Assembly (NCBI GenBank): GCA_025642065.1
Contig: JAODUP010000112.1
Coordinates: 124,001 to 188,000 of the forward strand
Reading direction: 5' to 3'
From: Paralvinella palmiformis
Lineage: Eukaryota > Annelida > Polychaeta > Terebellida > Alvinellidae
Length of the DNA stretch: 64,000 nt
Under the pieces are notes generated by a model, which saw only the letters and a list, made by a program, of their open reading frames with translations, had not been told where the DNA came from and did no database searches. Positions 1 through 10,895 of this stretch are shown one piece after another. A program made the position numbers and the translations under genes. Position 1 is the stretch's first letter. The number at the start of each line of letters is the position of its first letter.

Positions 1-1641
1 ACAGTCCAGTGTGTATAGAGTTCGGTGTTGCCAACTACGATACTCCCGTTCAGGGTTCGAATTTCAGGTATTACTTGCATTTGCCCCTCGGCCATATGTA
101 TTTAGAGTCGAAGCTATAAAAAAACGCCCACTAACAGTAATCTCACAACTGTCGGCCGGAATCAATGGTGTGACCTTGTTAATAAACTGCGTGCCAAACG
201 TGGGTTGTAAAAAAGGACGACTTTCACAGTATATCTCGGGCATGACGTAGTGAGGCCTCTTTGTTTTCGTTCGTTCAATGACACTGAATGGCCTAAATTG
301 TGCCGATGTGTCGTTAAACGACATTCGTCCATCCATCTTTGTTTTCGTTCACCAGTACGCCAACCCACATGACAATGGCGTCTGACCTCTTTGCTCGGTG
401 CAGCTAGAAAAAGATCGCACACAATCCTTCCGTTTGGGGTCGCTCTACCTGTTACTGGTTACCTGTTCGGCTGTGTTAGATTGCTACCAAGCCATGCAAA
501 AAGAATGGCCTGGTTTTATAGGAATACACTCAGTTCACTCATGTCACACTGTTTAAAATTTTGTTTACCCGGTTTGGTAATTTAAAAAAAATTGCCAACT
601 CCATAAAAGAGAACACGGCTGGTTTGATCTAAAATAACTTTATCAGCTCGATAACAAAATTTGGCTAGCTTGATTATTAAAAAAACTTGGCTATTTTTTA
701 TATAAAATCAATGTCCTTTTAATAATGAAACAAATGCCACTTTGATTTTAAAACAACTTGACCTGTTTGATAACATGTGATCAGTTTTATTAAATCATGT
801 GGCCAACGATTAGAAAAAAACCACGCCCAATTACTTTTAAGACATGGTAATGTTAGCCATGCCAGGTCTTTTGCTTAATGGCGAATTGCAATAGTCTTTT
901 GGCCCACTTAATAGTAGACCGATGTATGTTTGGGGGGGGGGGATGTTTTGAGGAGGGGATTTGTTATAGAAAATTTAGAATTGACCAACTGCCATGGCCA
1001 TAAGGGGCGACTAGGATCTGCCATTCCAGCTGCTGAACCCTGGATCTGTTGTTTGCGCGCTCGTTGGTATTCTATCTGGCCTGGATATCGGATAGATAGA
1101 GTGTGTGTGTGTGTGTGTGTGGGGGGGGGTGATGTCGGACGTGTGTACACGAGACATGTCCGCTCTTTCGGTGATGTAGAATGTCGACAACAAACTCAGT
1201 CAGTCTGCACGCGTTTATCGTGCCAATTTCTGTTGCCATTGTAAGCTATCGGTCTAAATCTGCCATTATTACCTGCCAACAACAACAACAGTCGTCGTCT
1301 TGACCGTGGCTCGCACGAGGTTCTGTTGCTGAAAGGTCTGCCTCGGACCAGGCCGTTGCGTGATGTGATATAATGGCGATCCTTTGGCGCGCTCCATTCC
1401 CGCTTTGTAAGGCATTGTTTTCCGTCGATGATCACCTCCAGTAACGTAAAAATAGACGCGCACGCACACGACCTACCTGTTTATTTACCTAGAATAGTTG
1501 TCACCATGGTGACGAATGACTCATACCGTTTCCAGTAAAGCTGCGTTTCGTTACCTGCCGAGTCACTCTGAGCCAGTGCCTTTATGTACGTCTTGTGGTA
1601 CACGCATCCTATATATTATTCAATAACCGATATCGTAACTC
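1..1641. other. Intergenic, no gene recognised; partly CpG-rich
   Basis: Only short open frames. A reverse copy of a repeat fragment (TGTCGTTTAACGACACATCG region, about 283-330) recurs at about 13194-13232. 900-1640 is richer in G, C and CpG than the surroundings, with a short TG/G run at about 1100-1130; no exon could be supported. Confidence 0.6.
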
Positions 1642-1654
1642 TATCGTTATCGGG

Positions 1655-1840
1655 GCGCCTCCGTGGTCTAACTGGTAGCGCGTTGGGTCACAGATCACTA
1701 CCACCCTTGTTCGAATCTCGGCGGGGGCATATCTGAAGGGTGTTTCATCTTTTGACTTCGTTTCATTACCTTTGGAAGTCGCTCGGCCCATTTAGCCTAC
1801 CATGTGCACAAACGTGGCCGTAAAACATCAATCATCATCA
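1655..1840 (+). mobile_element. tRNA-derived SINE (family A), full length with 13-bp target duplication
   Basis: Begins GCGCCTCCGTGGTCTAACTG (RNA polymerase III A box), has B box GTTCGAATC, a body with CATTACCTTTGGAAGTCG and CGGCCCATTTAGCC, and ends CGTAAAACATCAATCATCA. It is flanked by TATCGTTATCGGG at 1642-1654 and 1841-1853, both perfect, which implies fairly recent insertion. Confidence 0.9.
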
Positions 1841-1853
1841 TATCGTTATCGGG

Positions 1854-2471
1854 TAGATTTAGCTGTGTCGGTCGTCTTTCATTGACCAGTGTTGTTATGT
1901 TTTCAAGTCGCCGATGTACCTATTTATTTTATTCAATTGCTGTATTGGCATCGTTCGCTAGAACGGAACTGGCTCGTCCCCGTATCCCGTCGTCAACGGC
2001 CAATTTTCACCCGTTTGCCATTCCGTCAGTGCTGTCAAAAGGTAGAATTTGTATTATGCGGTCGGAATACTTCTGTCGTGTATCGGTCGACCATAAACTG
2101 CGAAGGAGTCATTCGCTGTTGATCGAAACGTGTAAGCTTCGTAATTGGGCGTAAAACCGAGATCTGACGTGTTCGTACCATTGTCTAATCATAATTGGTG
2201 GATGCATTACTCGGACTAGTTCGTGGTATATAGCTTGTTTGTTAACCAGTCGAGTTCAAATCAATGATTGGGTACGAAATCATTCCAATGCACCACATAT
2301 CCGTAGGTTTGGCAACTTTTTTGTATCACATCCTACACATGATCAGTGTTTGTACATACCAGGCTATCATAGTAATTAGTATGATCTAATGTGGATTAAA
2401 TGTTTTGACGTGATATATTAGATAGTATGCTGAGTATCATATGATTATGATCTGTGATAGCGAGTCTCATC

Positions 2472-2510
<39 letters not shown>

Positions 2511-3345
2511 TGGTGTTTTGGTATTTTCACATGCCACCTGTCACAGTTTTGATGTCTAGCCTGGACTTTATTTGACCGTTTCTTGTGCTGACCCAAACCC
2601 ATGCCATCCAACTATGTAGGTCTACATGGAAGGTCCAGCTTTCGTTCATCTTTATTATGTATGTCGGGTGGATCTGACAGTTTTCCCTATTCCCCGCCTG
2701 CTGGTGTCGGGTTTCCCCAGTGACCCGCAACCTCCTAACAACAGCCCGGCACCGGTGTTTTACATCACCCAACGGACCTCGTTCGTTACGTAATGACAAG
2801 AAGCTGAACGTGTTCGGAAACTAACACGGTGTTACTAGCCCATCGTGGGTAGATGCCTTGTTCGATACAGGCCCGTAGGTCCGTTTTTGATGGACAACTA
2901 GGGGATGTTTCACGAATAAATATAATTTTACCTCAGTTTTTTAAAGCTCTAATGACACCGAATTAACACCGTTGCAATACGGTTGGTAATCCGGATTTAG
3001 AATTACTTGGCTGTAAGGGTTTAATTTGGGTGTTTTTTGTGTTGGTTCATTTGTCGTCTTGTTGTTGTTACGTGATCGATTAACACTGTGTCTCGTTCAC
3101 ATGATACACGTTGTAAACAATTTATTTACCGAACAGTTGTTTGTACACACATGAACACAGCGTAGCTATAACAAGGTGTTCTATTGGGACCATCGTATTT
3201 ATGATACTCGGCACTGATCACAAGAGTTATTACAGGTAATTATTGTAAACAATGATCGATTTGTATATATATATAGATATTGGAGTACATGGGTGAGTAA
3301 TGTCGATGTTATTTAGCTGATTAGGAGATAGTCCACTGTACACTG

Positions 3346-3381
<36 letters not shown>

Positions 3382-4395
3382 TGTACTTGGATTCTCACCA
3401 ATTGGTCAATCACAGAGGTATCTCATAACCAGAGTACTAAATAGGAGGGATGTTTTTAGCGATAATGTAGAAAGGTGGTCTTTCATAGAACAGGAATATA
3501 TTATATATATATATAAGCACGGTTCACAAGCTAACTTAAATAAATGAGTGTGTTAGTAAGCTATTACGTGCGTGTTTGTGCACGCGCGTCCAAAAATACA
3601 CCATGACCACCTTTTGGGGGAGTAATTTACTGTAATCCTTTTATATTGGTCAGTATTATCTGAAAACACGTTAAGCGCACTTGTCATATCTTTGTTTGTC
3701 TGTGGCAGTATGTTGATTAGACACAAGGTACTGGTGAATAGTTATATATTGAGTAAAGGGACGTACAGAATCATATCAATAGGTGGCAGCACTGAGTGAA
3801 TGAAGCCATTACTCGTCATAACGTTGTATGTAGTGTTACGGTTGAGGGCTGAAATGATTTGGTGTTGGTGGCTGGTAGGCATTCTACTGTGATTGTTGTG
3901 TGAACATTAATGACTCGTTGAAGCCAGTCAGTTGTTACCACGTCGCATGTGTTTACAATCTATGTTAGTACCGAAGGAATAATAAATGAGTTAAAACAAC
4001 AACAATTTTGTTATTTTTATAAAAAAAAAATTATATCCCGTCTTTTATTTTTTTTAGTTAAAATATTGATCTATTGCTAACGTCCAGCTGTACCATTTCA
4101 GTGGCAGTTTATGTCAGTAATATCGTGCAAAACTGTTTTATTGCTTAATTTACATTTAGTTTGTCATTTATGTGGCAAAACATTAGCATTTATTATGAGA
4201 TCTATGTATAGACTTCGTCAGGATCCATTTAGGAAGAGAATTTATGTGGGTGAATAGCGTAAGTATATCTTATTATAAATGAAAGGATTAAAATGTAATT
4301 TTTAACATTTATTTTAGCTATACGTGTCGGTGTTATGTCAACATAATATGAGTCGTTCTACTATTCATCTAATTGAGTCGTAAACGCACAAGATC
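1854..4395. other. Intergenic, no gene recognised
   Basis: 1.86-2.16 kb is open in two frames on the plus strand and 2.53-2.80 kb is open on the minus strand, but no family is recognised. The rest is AT-rich with TA microsatellites. Confidence 0.6.
2474..2507. repeat. (TA)n microsatellite
   Basis: 34 bp of alternating T and A. Others: 3346-3378, 32795-32834, 36180-36210, 45768-45789, 48163-48206, 52987-53016, 58952-58980. Confidence 0.95.
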
Positions 4396-4399
4396 TTCA

Positions 4400-4700
4400 A
4401 GTAGTACACCAACCAATCAGAAACAAACTTATTCTAATATGATGTGTTTACCCTCGATCAATAACACGCCAACCAATCAACAACAAGCTGATCTCCGTTG
4501 GGTATTTCTCATATGATGTTATAATCAACTATTAACAACACGCCAACCAATCAGAAGAAGGCTTATACCAGTTGAGGAATTCCCATATGACATTATAATC
4601 CTTGATGAATATCAACCAATCAGCAACAGCCCTATCTCAGCTGGGGAATTCCCGCATGACGTTGTAATCTTCTGTCAATAACACGCCAACTAATCAGAAG
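4400..4700. repeat. Five diverged repeats with CCAATCA motif
   Basis: AACACGCCAACCAATCAGAA-like blocks occur at about 4402, 4462, 4536, 4605 and 4679, spaced 60-74 bp, with TTCYCATATGAYGTTATAAT between them. Each carries a CCAAT-box-like core (the last reads CTAAT). Confidence 0.7.
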
Positions 4701-5230
4701 TAGGCATATTCCATATGATGTTATTTTTTTTCATACAAATTATTGTCAATACATCTCTATAATTGTTTAATTCTCATATGACGTTATTGTCAATAAATCT
4801 CTATACATGTTTAATTACTACCACTCATATTTTAGTGCCTAACGGAGAAAGTTAACAAGAAAATTAGTTAAGAATACAAATGAACGATCTTTCTCACTAG
4901 TATCGGTTTGAATATTGACGAGTTATCCAGAAAACGAGACCGCACGCTGATGTTGATTAAACGTTCGGCCCTTTTACATTAATCATCCTGTGATAAATTT
5001 CACTGGCTATTAGTGGGATACATGATATTTAGTTTGATAACATAATGTACACCGAACTTGTTTCCACCTGCCACGCCAAAGACGTTACGCAAGCGTCCCT
5101 GACGAATAAACGATAAACATTTTCACACGTTTTCAGTTTTATGCAAATTAATTCGCTTTTCAGTTAGTAATATTTACAAAAGACGTCGCTTTGAATCTAC
5201 CTGGGCCATGAATATTTGTTAATAATAATG

Positions 5231-7140
5231 TTAATAGTGTATATTTAATAAAGTGTCCTTACTAGCAGGAGCCATTCAAAGGCGCTGTACTAATAATATG
5301 TAATATAATAATATCCCAAATAATATGCCTGTAAAAACTCTATAAGAGATTTAAATGATAATTATTATTTATCTGTGAAAGCGACCTTGAACAGGTGTGT
5401 TTTTAGAACGGATTTAAAATGTTCAAGAGACCACCCATTTCTAATATCTGCCGGCAACCTATCCCACAAAGTGGGGGCTGCAACACTAAATGCATTATCA
5501 CCATATTATTTGAGCCGAGACACTGGCACCTGCAATATATCTGATCATGTTTTATCCGTGATTGAAACACACTGAATTTTCCTTGATGCCAAAGAATGGT
5601 TTTGTGAATGTTTTATGGCCCCGTTTGTGCACATGTTAGGCTAAATGGGCCGAAGGACTTCCAAAGGTAATGGGGAGAAGTTAAAAATGAAAACCCCCTA
5701 AAGCATGCCTAAACTGAGATTTCAACTCAGGTGGCTGAGAGCTGTGGCCAACCGCGCTATCAGTTGGACTATAAAAGCACCCCATTGATGCCAAAAGGAA
5801 AAATTCTAAACGGTTCAATAGTATCGTGTGATTGAAGATAAATCAAACATAATTAATGCTGCAATGGATCCATCTTCAAGAGCCTGTGCTATGTCACTGT
5901 GCTTTTCCAAGATATCAGTTTCTGTTGAATGACCTATAAGATAATCAGATTGATAATAGTCATAGAGGTCATGGTGTTCTAAGTGTTCTTCTGTAAATCT
6001 TCCTAGTATCGTTTCAATGAGTTTGGAGATAAAGGGAAGATTAGCTATGGAACGATAATTCTTCGTTTCAAATACACACTGACTCGAGCCACTGACCTGT
6101 TTATAGTGGCTGTTATCAGTGGAAGAGGTTGATCCACACATTTCTTCAAAAGCCAGTAGGCACTGGATCTAAGTCACGTGACTTGTTCGAAGACTTAGTC
6201 TCCTCGACATCAAACACAGAAGAGCATTTTCCCATTGAAAACCATGGCGCTATTCCCGATATTACAGAAATTATCTTATTCCTGGTGTTCTTTTGTTTTC
6301 ATCTTGAAGAAATTGCCGAACTTGTCCGCCAAGAGTTCAGAAGAGGTGAACTATAGTAGGTTTACATTTGAATTACTGCTCACCAAGTTCCTTGTTAGTT
6401 TGAAGAGTTTCTCTTGATTTTTTTCTCAAAATTGCTCTATATACGGTGTATTAATTTTTACAGGGTTCCCTGTATATGTCAAAGTCCACCATTAAGGGGA
6501 AGTTTGGCGTCAGGTCCTCTGCTTTCTTCCGACTTTTCTTAGCAGATTTAAGCTTATAGAGGTATCAAGGAGCTTAGGGTCTTAACGTAATCATTTTCGA
6601 ATACAAGGAAACTCAGTCAATACTGATACTTTTGACGACTTTGTTATACGCTTCTGCCAGCTCATCGACTGATCCCTCATATTTATTCAGGTGTTGAGGT
6701 GACTTTAAATCCGTTCATAAATTCGATAATACGTAAGCCACGATAATTTTGGTATGTGACCATTCGTTGTATGCAATCAGGCTTGTCCATATTAATGACG
6801 AACTGTACAGCCGGATGATCGCTGAAAGATTTACCTTTGTTGCTAATGAGTCGAGGATTACACACAATAATTCTACTATGATGGAGTCGTGTTTCGGACT
6901 TGCTCAACATAACAGATTTGTACAGCATGCCAATACAACCACCGCGTCTGCCACTTTCAACAGGAATGTGGTTAAATTCATTACCTGGATGTAATTTTAA
7001 TTCAGCAAACTCCTTTTGAAGATCATAGTGGCTTTTAATCAAACTAAGAACACATACTTGACCGTACTGCACAGGTTTAAACACAATGCATTGACTGATT
7101 ACTGCTGTGGTTTGTCGTGCGGTATCCATAGAATCCAGAA
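5231..7140 (-). mobile_element. Degenerate non-LTR retrotransposon (LINE)
   Basis: Minus-strand pieces in LINE order: endonuclease-like (about 7140-6683, RRGGCIGMLYKS), reverse transcriptase start (about 6640-5815, with KSRDLDPVPTGF, YRSIANLPFISKLIETI and STETDILEK), C-terminal TLWDRLPADIRN-like (5580-5375), then a 3' end with a GCGCTGTACTAATAATA-type tail. There are many frame breaks and a SINE insertion at 5.6-5.8 kb. Not functional. Confidence 0.75.
5594..5784 (-). mobile_element. SINE family A, with target duplication
   Basis: Reverse copy of the 1.65-kb SINE, diverged. Flanked by TTGATGCCAAA at 5583-5593 and 5785-5795. Inserted into the minus-strand LINE at 5.2-7.1 kb, so it is younger than that element. 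Confidence 0.85.
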
Positions 7141-7179
7141 TAACATCAGAATTGCATGTATTATTTGTGTAACCCTGTT

Positions 7180-7680
7180 TTAAATGATCCAGGTGTCTAA
7201 TGTGAATAATCTGACCATCGAGCGTTTTTATGACGGATGCCGAAATGGTTTGACTTAATATGGTATCTCTATCCCAGCGATAACCTCTACCAAACTTTGC
7301 AGCAAATACCTTGTCAACAACAGAAAGAGTTTTCTTTTTGCTGTGTGTATCATGATGAACATTTTGTTTTGCTTGAACCTTTTGAACTTTTGAAGTCTCA
7401 TCGGGCAAGGAGGTCAAGATGAGTTGAGAACGTCAAGATGAAGTTGCTGTTGTCACCACAGGTACATCCATCCGTTTTGATAAAGCATCAACTATATTCA
7501 GAAACATTTTGTTCATGAAAGGACCAGCATAGTCCTTATGATTACTCTTGGGGTTGCATTTAGCATTTACTTGGCACGAATTATACTTGCGAGCTGTCAT
7601 TGTAATGTCGATGTTTAGCCACCAAACATAACTACGTGCAAGGGTCTTCATCGGCCCATCTGCGAGATGATCACGATGTT
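7180..7680 (-). mobile_element. Ty3/gypsy integrase remnant
   Basis: Minus strand: MKTLARSYVWWLNID and YAGPFMNKMFLNIVDALSKR (integrase core start) at 7651-7433, with the zinc region shortened; a separate open block from 7417 has VFAAKFGRGYRWDRDTI and HIRHLDHLK, the integrase C-terminal module. The rest of the core is missing, and the second block reads directly into LINE endonuclease sequence. Confidence 0.7.
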
Positions 7681-8046
7681 AGGATAATATAGAACTGCTC
7701 ACAGGAGGTTTATGCCAGGAGTTTGTGGTCGTTAAGATAACACGAAACCAGAACGCCGGAGTTGTTGACACTGTTATGAGGCAGAATCTCCGATTTAGAG
7801 ATAAACGGAAGCCATAACATTATCATATATGAAGCTGTGATGGTAATAGACAACCAAATGACATCGATCAGATCAAGTGAAGCTAATATTCTACTGTTTG
7901 ATGTTTTGCTGTGTGAAATGCCAATTACTATTCAGCCAGTAACCAGCTTCGACGAACGCTTACCGAGAACTATCACGGATTGTCAAATATAATCCGACGA
8001 TAGCGGGTAGGTTTCTTCCTGGTTTTCCCTTTCTTGTAAACGTGGA

Positions 8047-8349
8047 TCATTGTGGCCTATCTCTAGATTTGTCGCAGGACACCATTTTCCAGCTGTGATT
8101 GAAGACCTCCAGTAGCTTGTTGGTCGCTTTACTGCCAAGGTGAGTAAGCATTTCGTTCGTGATCAAGTATGGGCCTGGTGATTTCCTGCTCTTCAATTTA
8201 TTTAGGTCCACATGTAACTCATGCAGTGTGATAGGTTGTTGGATGGGTTCTGTTATTGTATCATTTGTTGATCTCTCCCTTTGTTCTTTTATTGCTCCTC
8301 GCTGTTGTTCAACAAGTGACATGTATGCTGCTCTGTTCTCAATAAGCAT
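8047..8349 (-). mobile_element. LINE fragment, reverse transcriptase N-terminal part
   Basis: LNKLKSRKSPGPYLITNEML followed by HLGSKATNKLLEVFNHSWK is the conserved stretch preceding the RT core of jockey-like LINEs. Confidence 0.75.
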
Positions 8350-8439
8350 TTCACTAACAACTTAATGACAACTAATAACATGACACCCGAATTCCTGTGT
8401 GAACTGGGGTCCATTAGAAAGTAGTTCCGAAAACTCAGG

Positions 8440-8738
8440 TCATCCAGTTGGATACCATTGTAGGAGCATGCGTTTTGGCATTTGGTGATTCTGGATTTAG
8501 TGTTTCATGATCAGCCCCCACTTTGTGGAATAGATTGCCGGCAGATATTAGAAATGCGTCGTCTCTTGAATTTTTTTAATTACTTCTAAAACACACTTTT
8601 CATACAGGTTGCTTTCACAGATAAATAATGATTATCCTTTAACTCTTTTAGGATTTTTAGAAATATTATTTGGGGTATCACTGTACACCACTTTTGAATG
8701 GCTCCTGCTAGGAAAAGCGCTTTATTAAATATACATTA

Positions 8739-8801
<63 letters not shown>

Positions 8802-8803
8802 TT
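8440..8803 (+). mobile_element. LINE 3' end with microsatellite tail
   Basis: APTLWNRLPADIRNASSLEF followed by LKTHFSYRLLSQINN-like sequence, then GCGCTTTATTAAATATACAT and (ATT)n/(AGT)n to 8803. Same family as the 3' part of the minus-strand element at 5.2 kb. Confidence 0.75.
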
Positions 8804-9192
8804 ATAGACGGAAACATAATAATATAATTAGAATTACATTTTTTATTTAGAGAAACAATTCATAGATTGGCAAGTTAATTAGTCATTGTTCAATATAGAC
8901 TTTGTTAATCAGAAGATATTATTTGTGACGTAAATACAAGAAAGAGATGTACGGATAACGTTTCTGACATTTAGCCGGGAATTTTAATAGATAGAAAGCT
9001 ATTGTGAATACATTAAAATGTTTCCGTCCATATTTTGCTGAGTAAATCTGGATCAATTACTTTGTAACTGTGATATCCTAGGTCATGTCCTTCAATGTGA
9101 TGACGTGTTCTGTTCTGTTCATCAGCATTCTATATAAGAATATCATGATAATATTGTGAAAGCTTATCTTCAAGCTAGGTCATGCATGCCAT

Positions 9193-10440
9193 TTTCTAAG
9201 TATGCAATTTGGGTTTAAGAAGTCCCATAATGCAGAACAGTGTACATTTATTGTTAATGAAATTGACCATTATTATCAAAATAATGATACAAATAGTTAT
9301 GTCACTCTCTTGGACGCCAGTAGAGCATTTGACAGAGTAAATTATGTAAAACTATTCCGTTTGCTTCTATAGTGTCAATTATGTCCATTAATGTTACGTT
9401 GTCTGCTTGTATTTTACAGAAACCAGCGCATACCTATTCAATGGGGTTAATTTATGTCAACGATATGTTCTGTCTCTAATGGTGTAAAGCAAGGTGGGGT
9501 TTTGTCACCTATACTTTTCACAGTGTATACTGATGAACTTTTGTCTCGATTATCTGCTGCCAGACTTGGAAGTTACATTGGCAATATTTTTGTGGCGCTT
9601 TAGGATATGCCGACGATATTACACTTCTTGCTCTAACACTTTCTGGTTTAAAAAATATATTCCATTTATGTCATCAATTTGCTGAAGCTTATGATGTTAT
9701 GTTTAATTCGTCCAAAAGCAAACTATTATTTGTTGGTCGATCAGACTCCAGATCTTATGTACATGTACCCCATGTTGAGTTTAATGGTTCTGTTATTGAA
9801 TTAGTTAAACGCGATAAACATCTTGGCAATATCATTGGACAAAATTGTTCTATGCATCAGATACATTATTGTTTGAGTCTCCCATCAACAATAAAATAAA
9901 TATAGTTAAATATCATTTCGGTTACATTGACTTCGATAATCTATACCAAATATTTAAAACATACCGCATGCCACTGTATGGTTCCCAGCTTTGGGATTAT
10001 GATAATAAAATTATCGACACCTTCAATGTTACATGGAAAAAGGCCATTGGCAGGTTACTTAACCCGCCAACCACAACCCATTGTAATTTACTACCACATA
10101 GTTGTGATTAGATATCACCAAACGTACAATTATATAAGCGCGTTATCTCTTTTGTTAATGGCTTATCAAAATCTACCAATGTAGTCACATCTCTTTGTTA
10201 TCGAATTGTTGTTAATGGTAGTGGTTCAACTGTAAGCAAAAACAATATCAGTACCTCGATCATATGTGTGTACTATCAACAAAAATACTTACCCTGTATC
10301 TACATGTATTGATGACAGTTTAGCTATCACCGGGAGTGTGATATATGGTATTTTAAACATGATACATATTAATAATTATTTCCCAACTATCTGCATATTT
10401 AATGACTCAGAATTACATTGGATCTTAAATACACTCTGCA
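9193..10440 (+). mobile_element. LINE reverse transcriptase fragment (second family)
   Basis: Frames in order: QFGFKKSHNAEQCTF, YVTLLDASRAFDRVNYVKLF, VSNGVKQGGVLSPILFTVY, GYADDITLLA, MFNSSKSKLLFVG, MPLYGSQLWDYDNKIIDTF. The YADD catalytic motif survives, but several frameshifts and stops break the ORF. Confidence 0.8.
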
Positions 10441-10719
10441 CTGAATAGTTATTGCACATGTACATATTAGCCGTAAATATATTTATTTTGAAAACTGAAA
10501 ACAGTGAAAATAATATACCAAACAATTTGGTGTATTGACAGCTAAATGTCATAATAAATTGATGCAAACCATGCTTGAATCTGATCTGAAGCGGACATGC
10601 ATTGTTGTCCATGATTAATCAGCCAGATGCTATTAAAACTATTAAAATTATATATTTTTTACTAGTCAGAACAAAACTGTTCTGAAATCGATGGAAATCA
10701 TCAGATCGTAATTTTTTAT

Positions 10720-10895
10720 GATTGATGTTTTACGGCCACTTTTGTACATATGATAGGCTAAATGGGCCGAGCGACCTCCAAAGATAATGAAGCGAATTCA
10801 AAGATGAAACTTCCTTCAGCTATGCCAACACCGAGATTCGAACTCAGGTGGTAGTGATCTGTGGCCCAACACACTACCAATTAGACCACGGAGGC
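10720..10895 (-). mobile_element. SINE family A
   Basis: Reverse copy with TGATGTTTTACGGCCACTT, GGCTAAATGGGCCGAGCGAC, a B box (reverse of GATTCGAAC) and the A-box end ACCACGGAGGC. No clear target duplication. Confidence 0.85.

Noticed and set aside
930..1244. 104-codon plus-strand open frame
   Set aside because: It runs through a TG/G simple repeat, shows no domain and is overlapped by equally long antisense frames.
1655..1730. tRNA gene
   Set aside because: A and B boxes are present, but the sequence does not close into a tRNA, has a long 3' body, is repeated in the window and has target duplications: it is a SINE.
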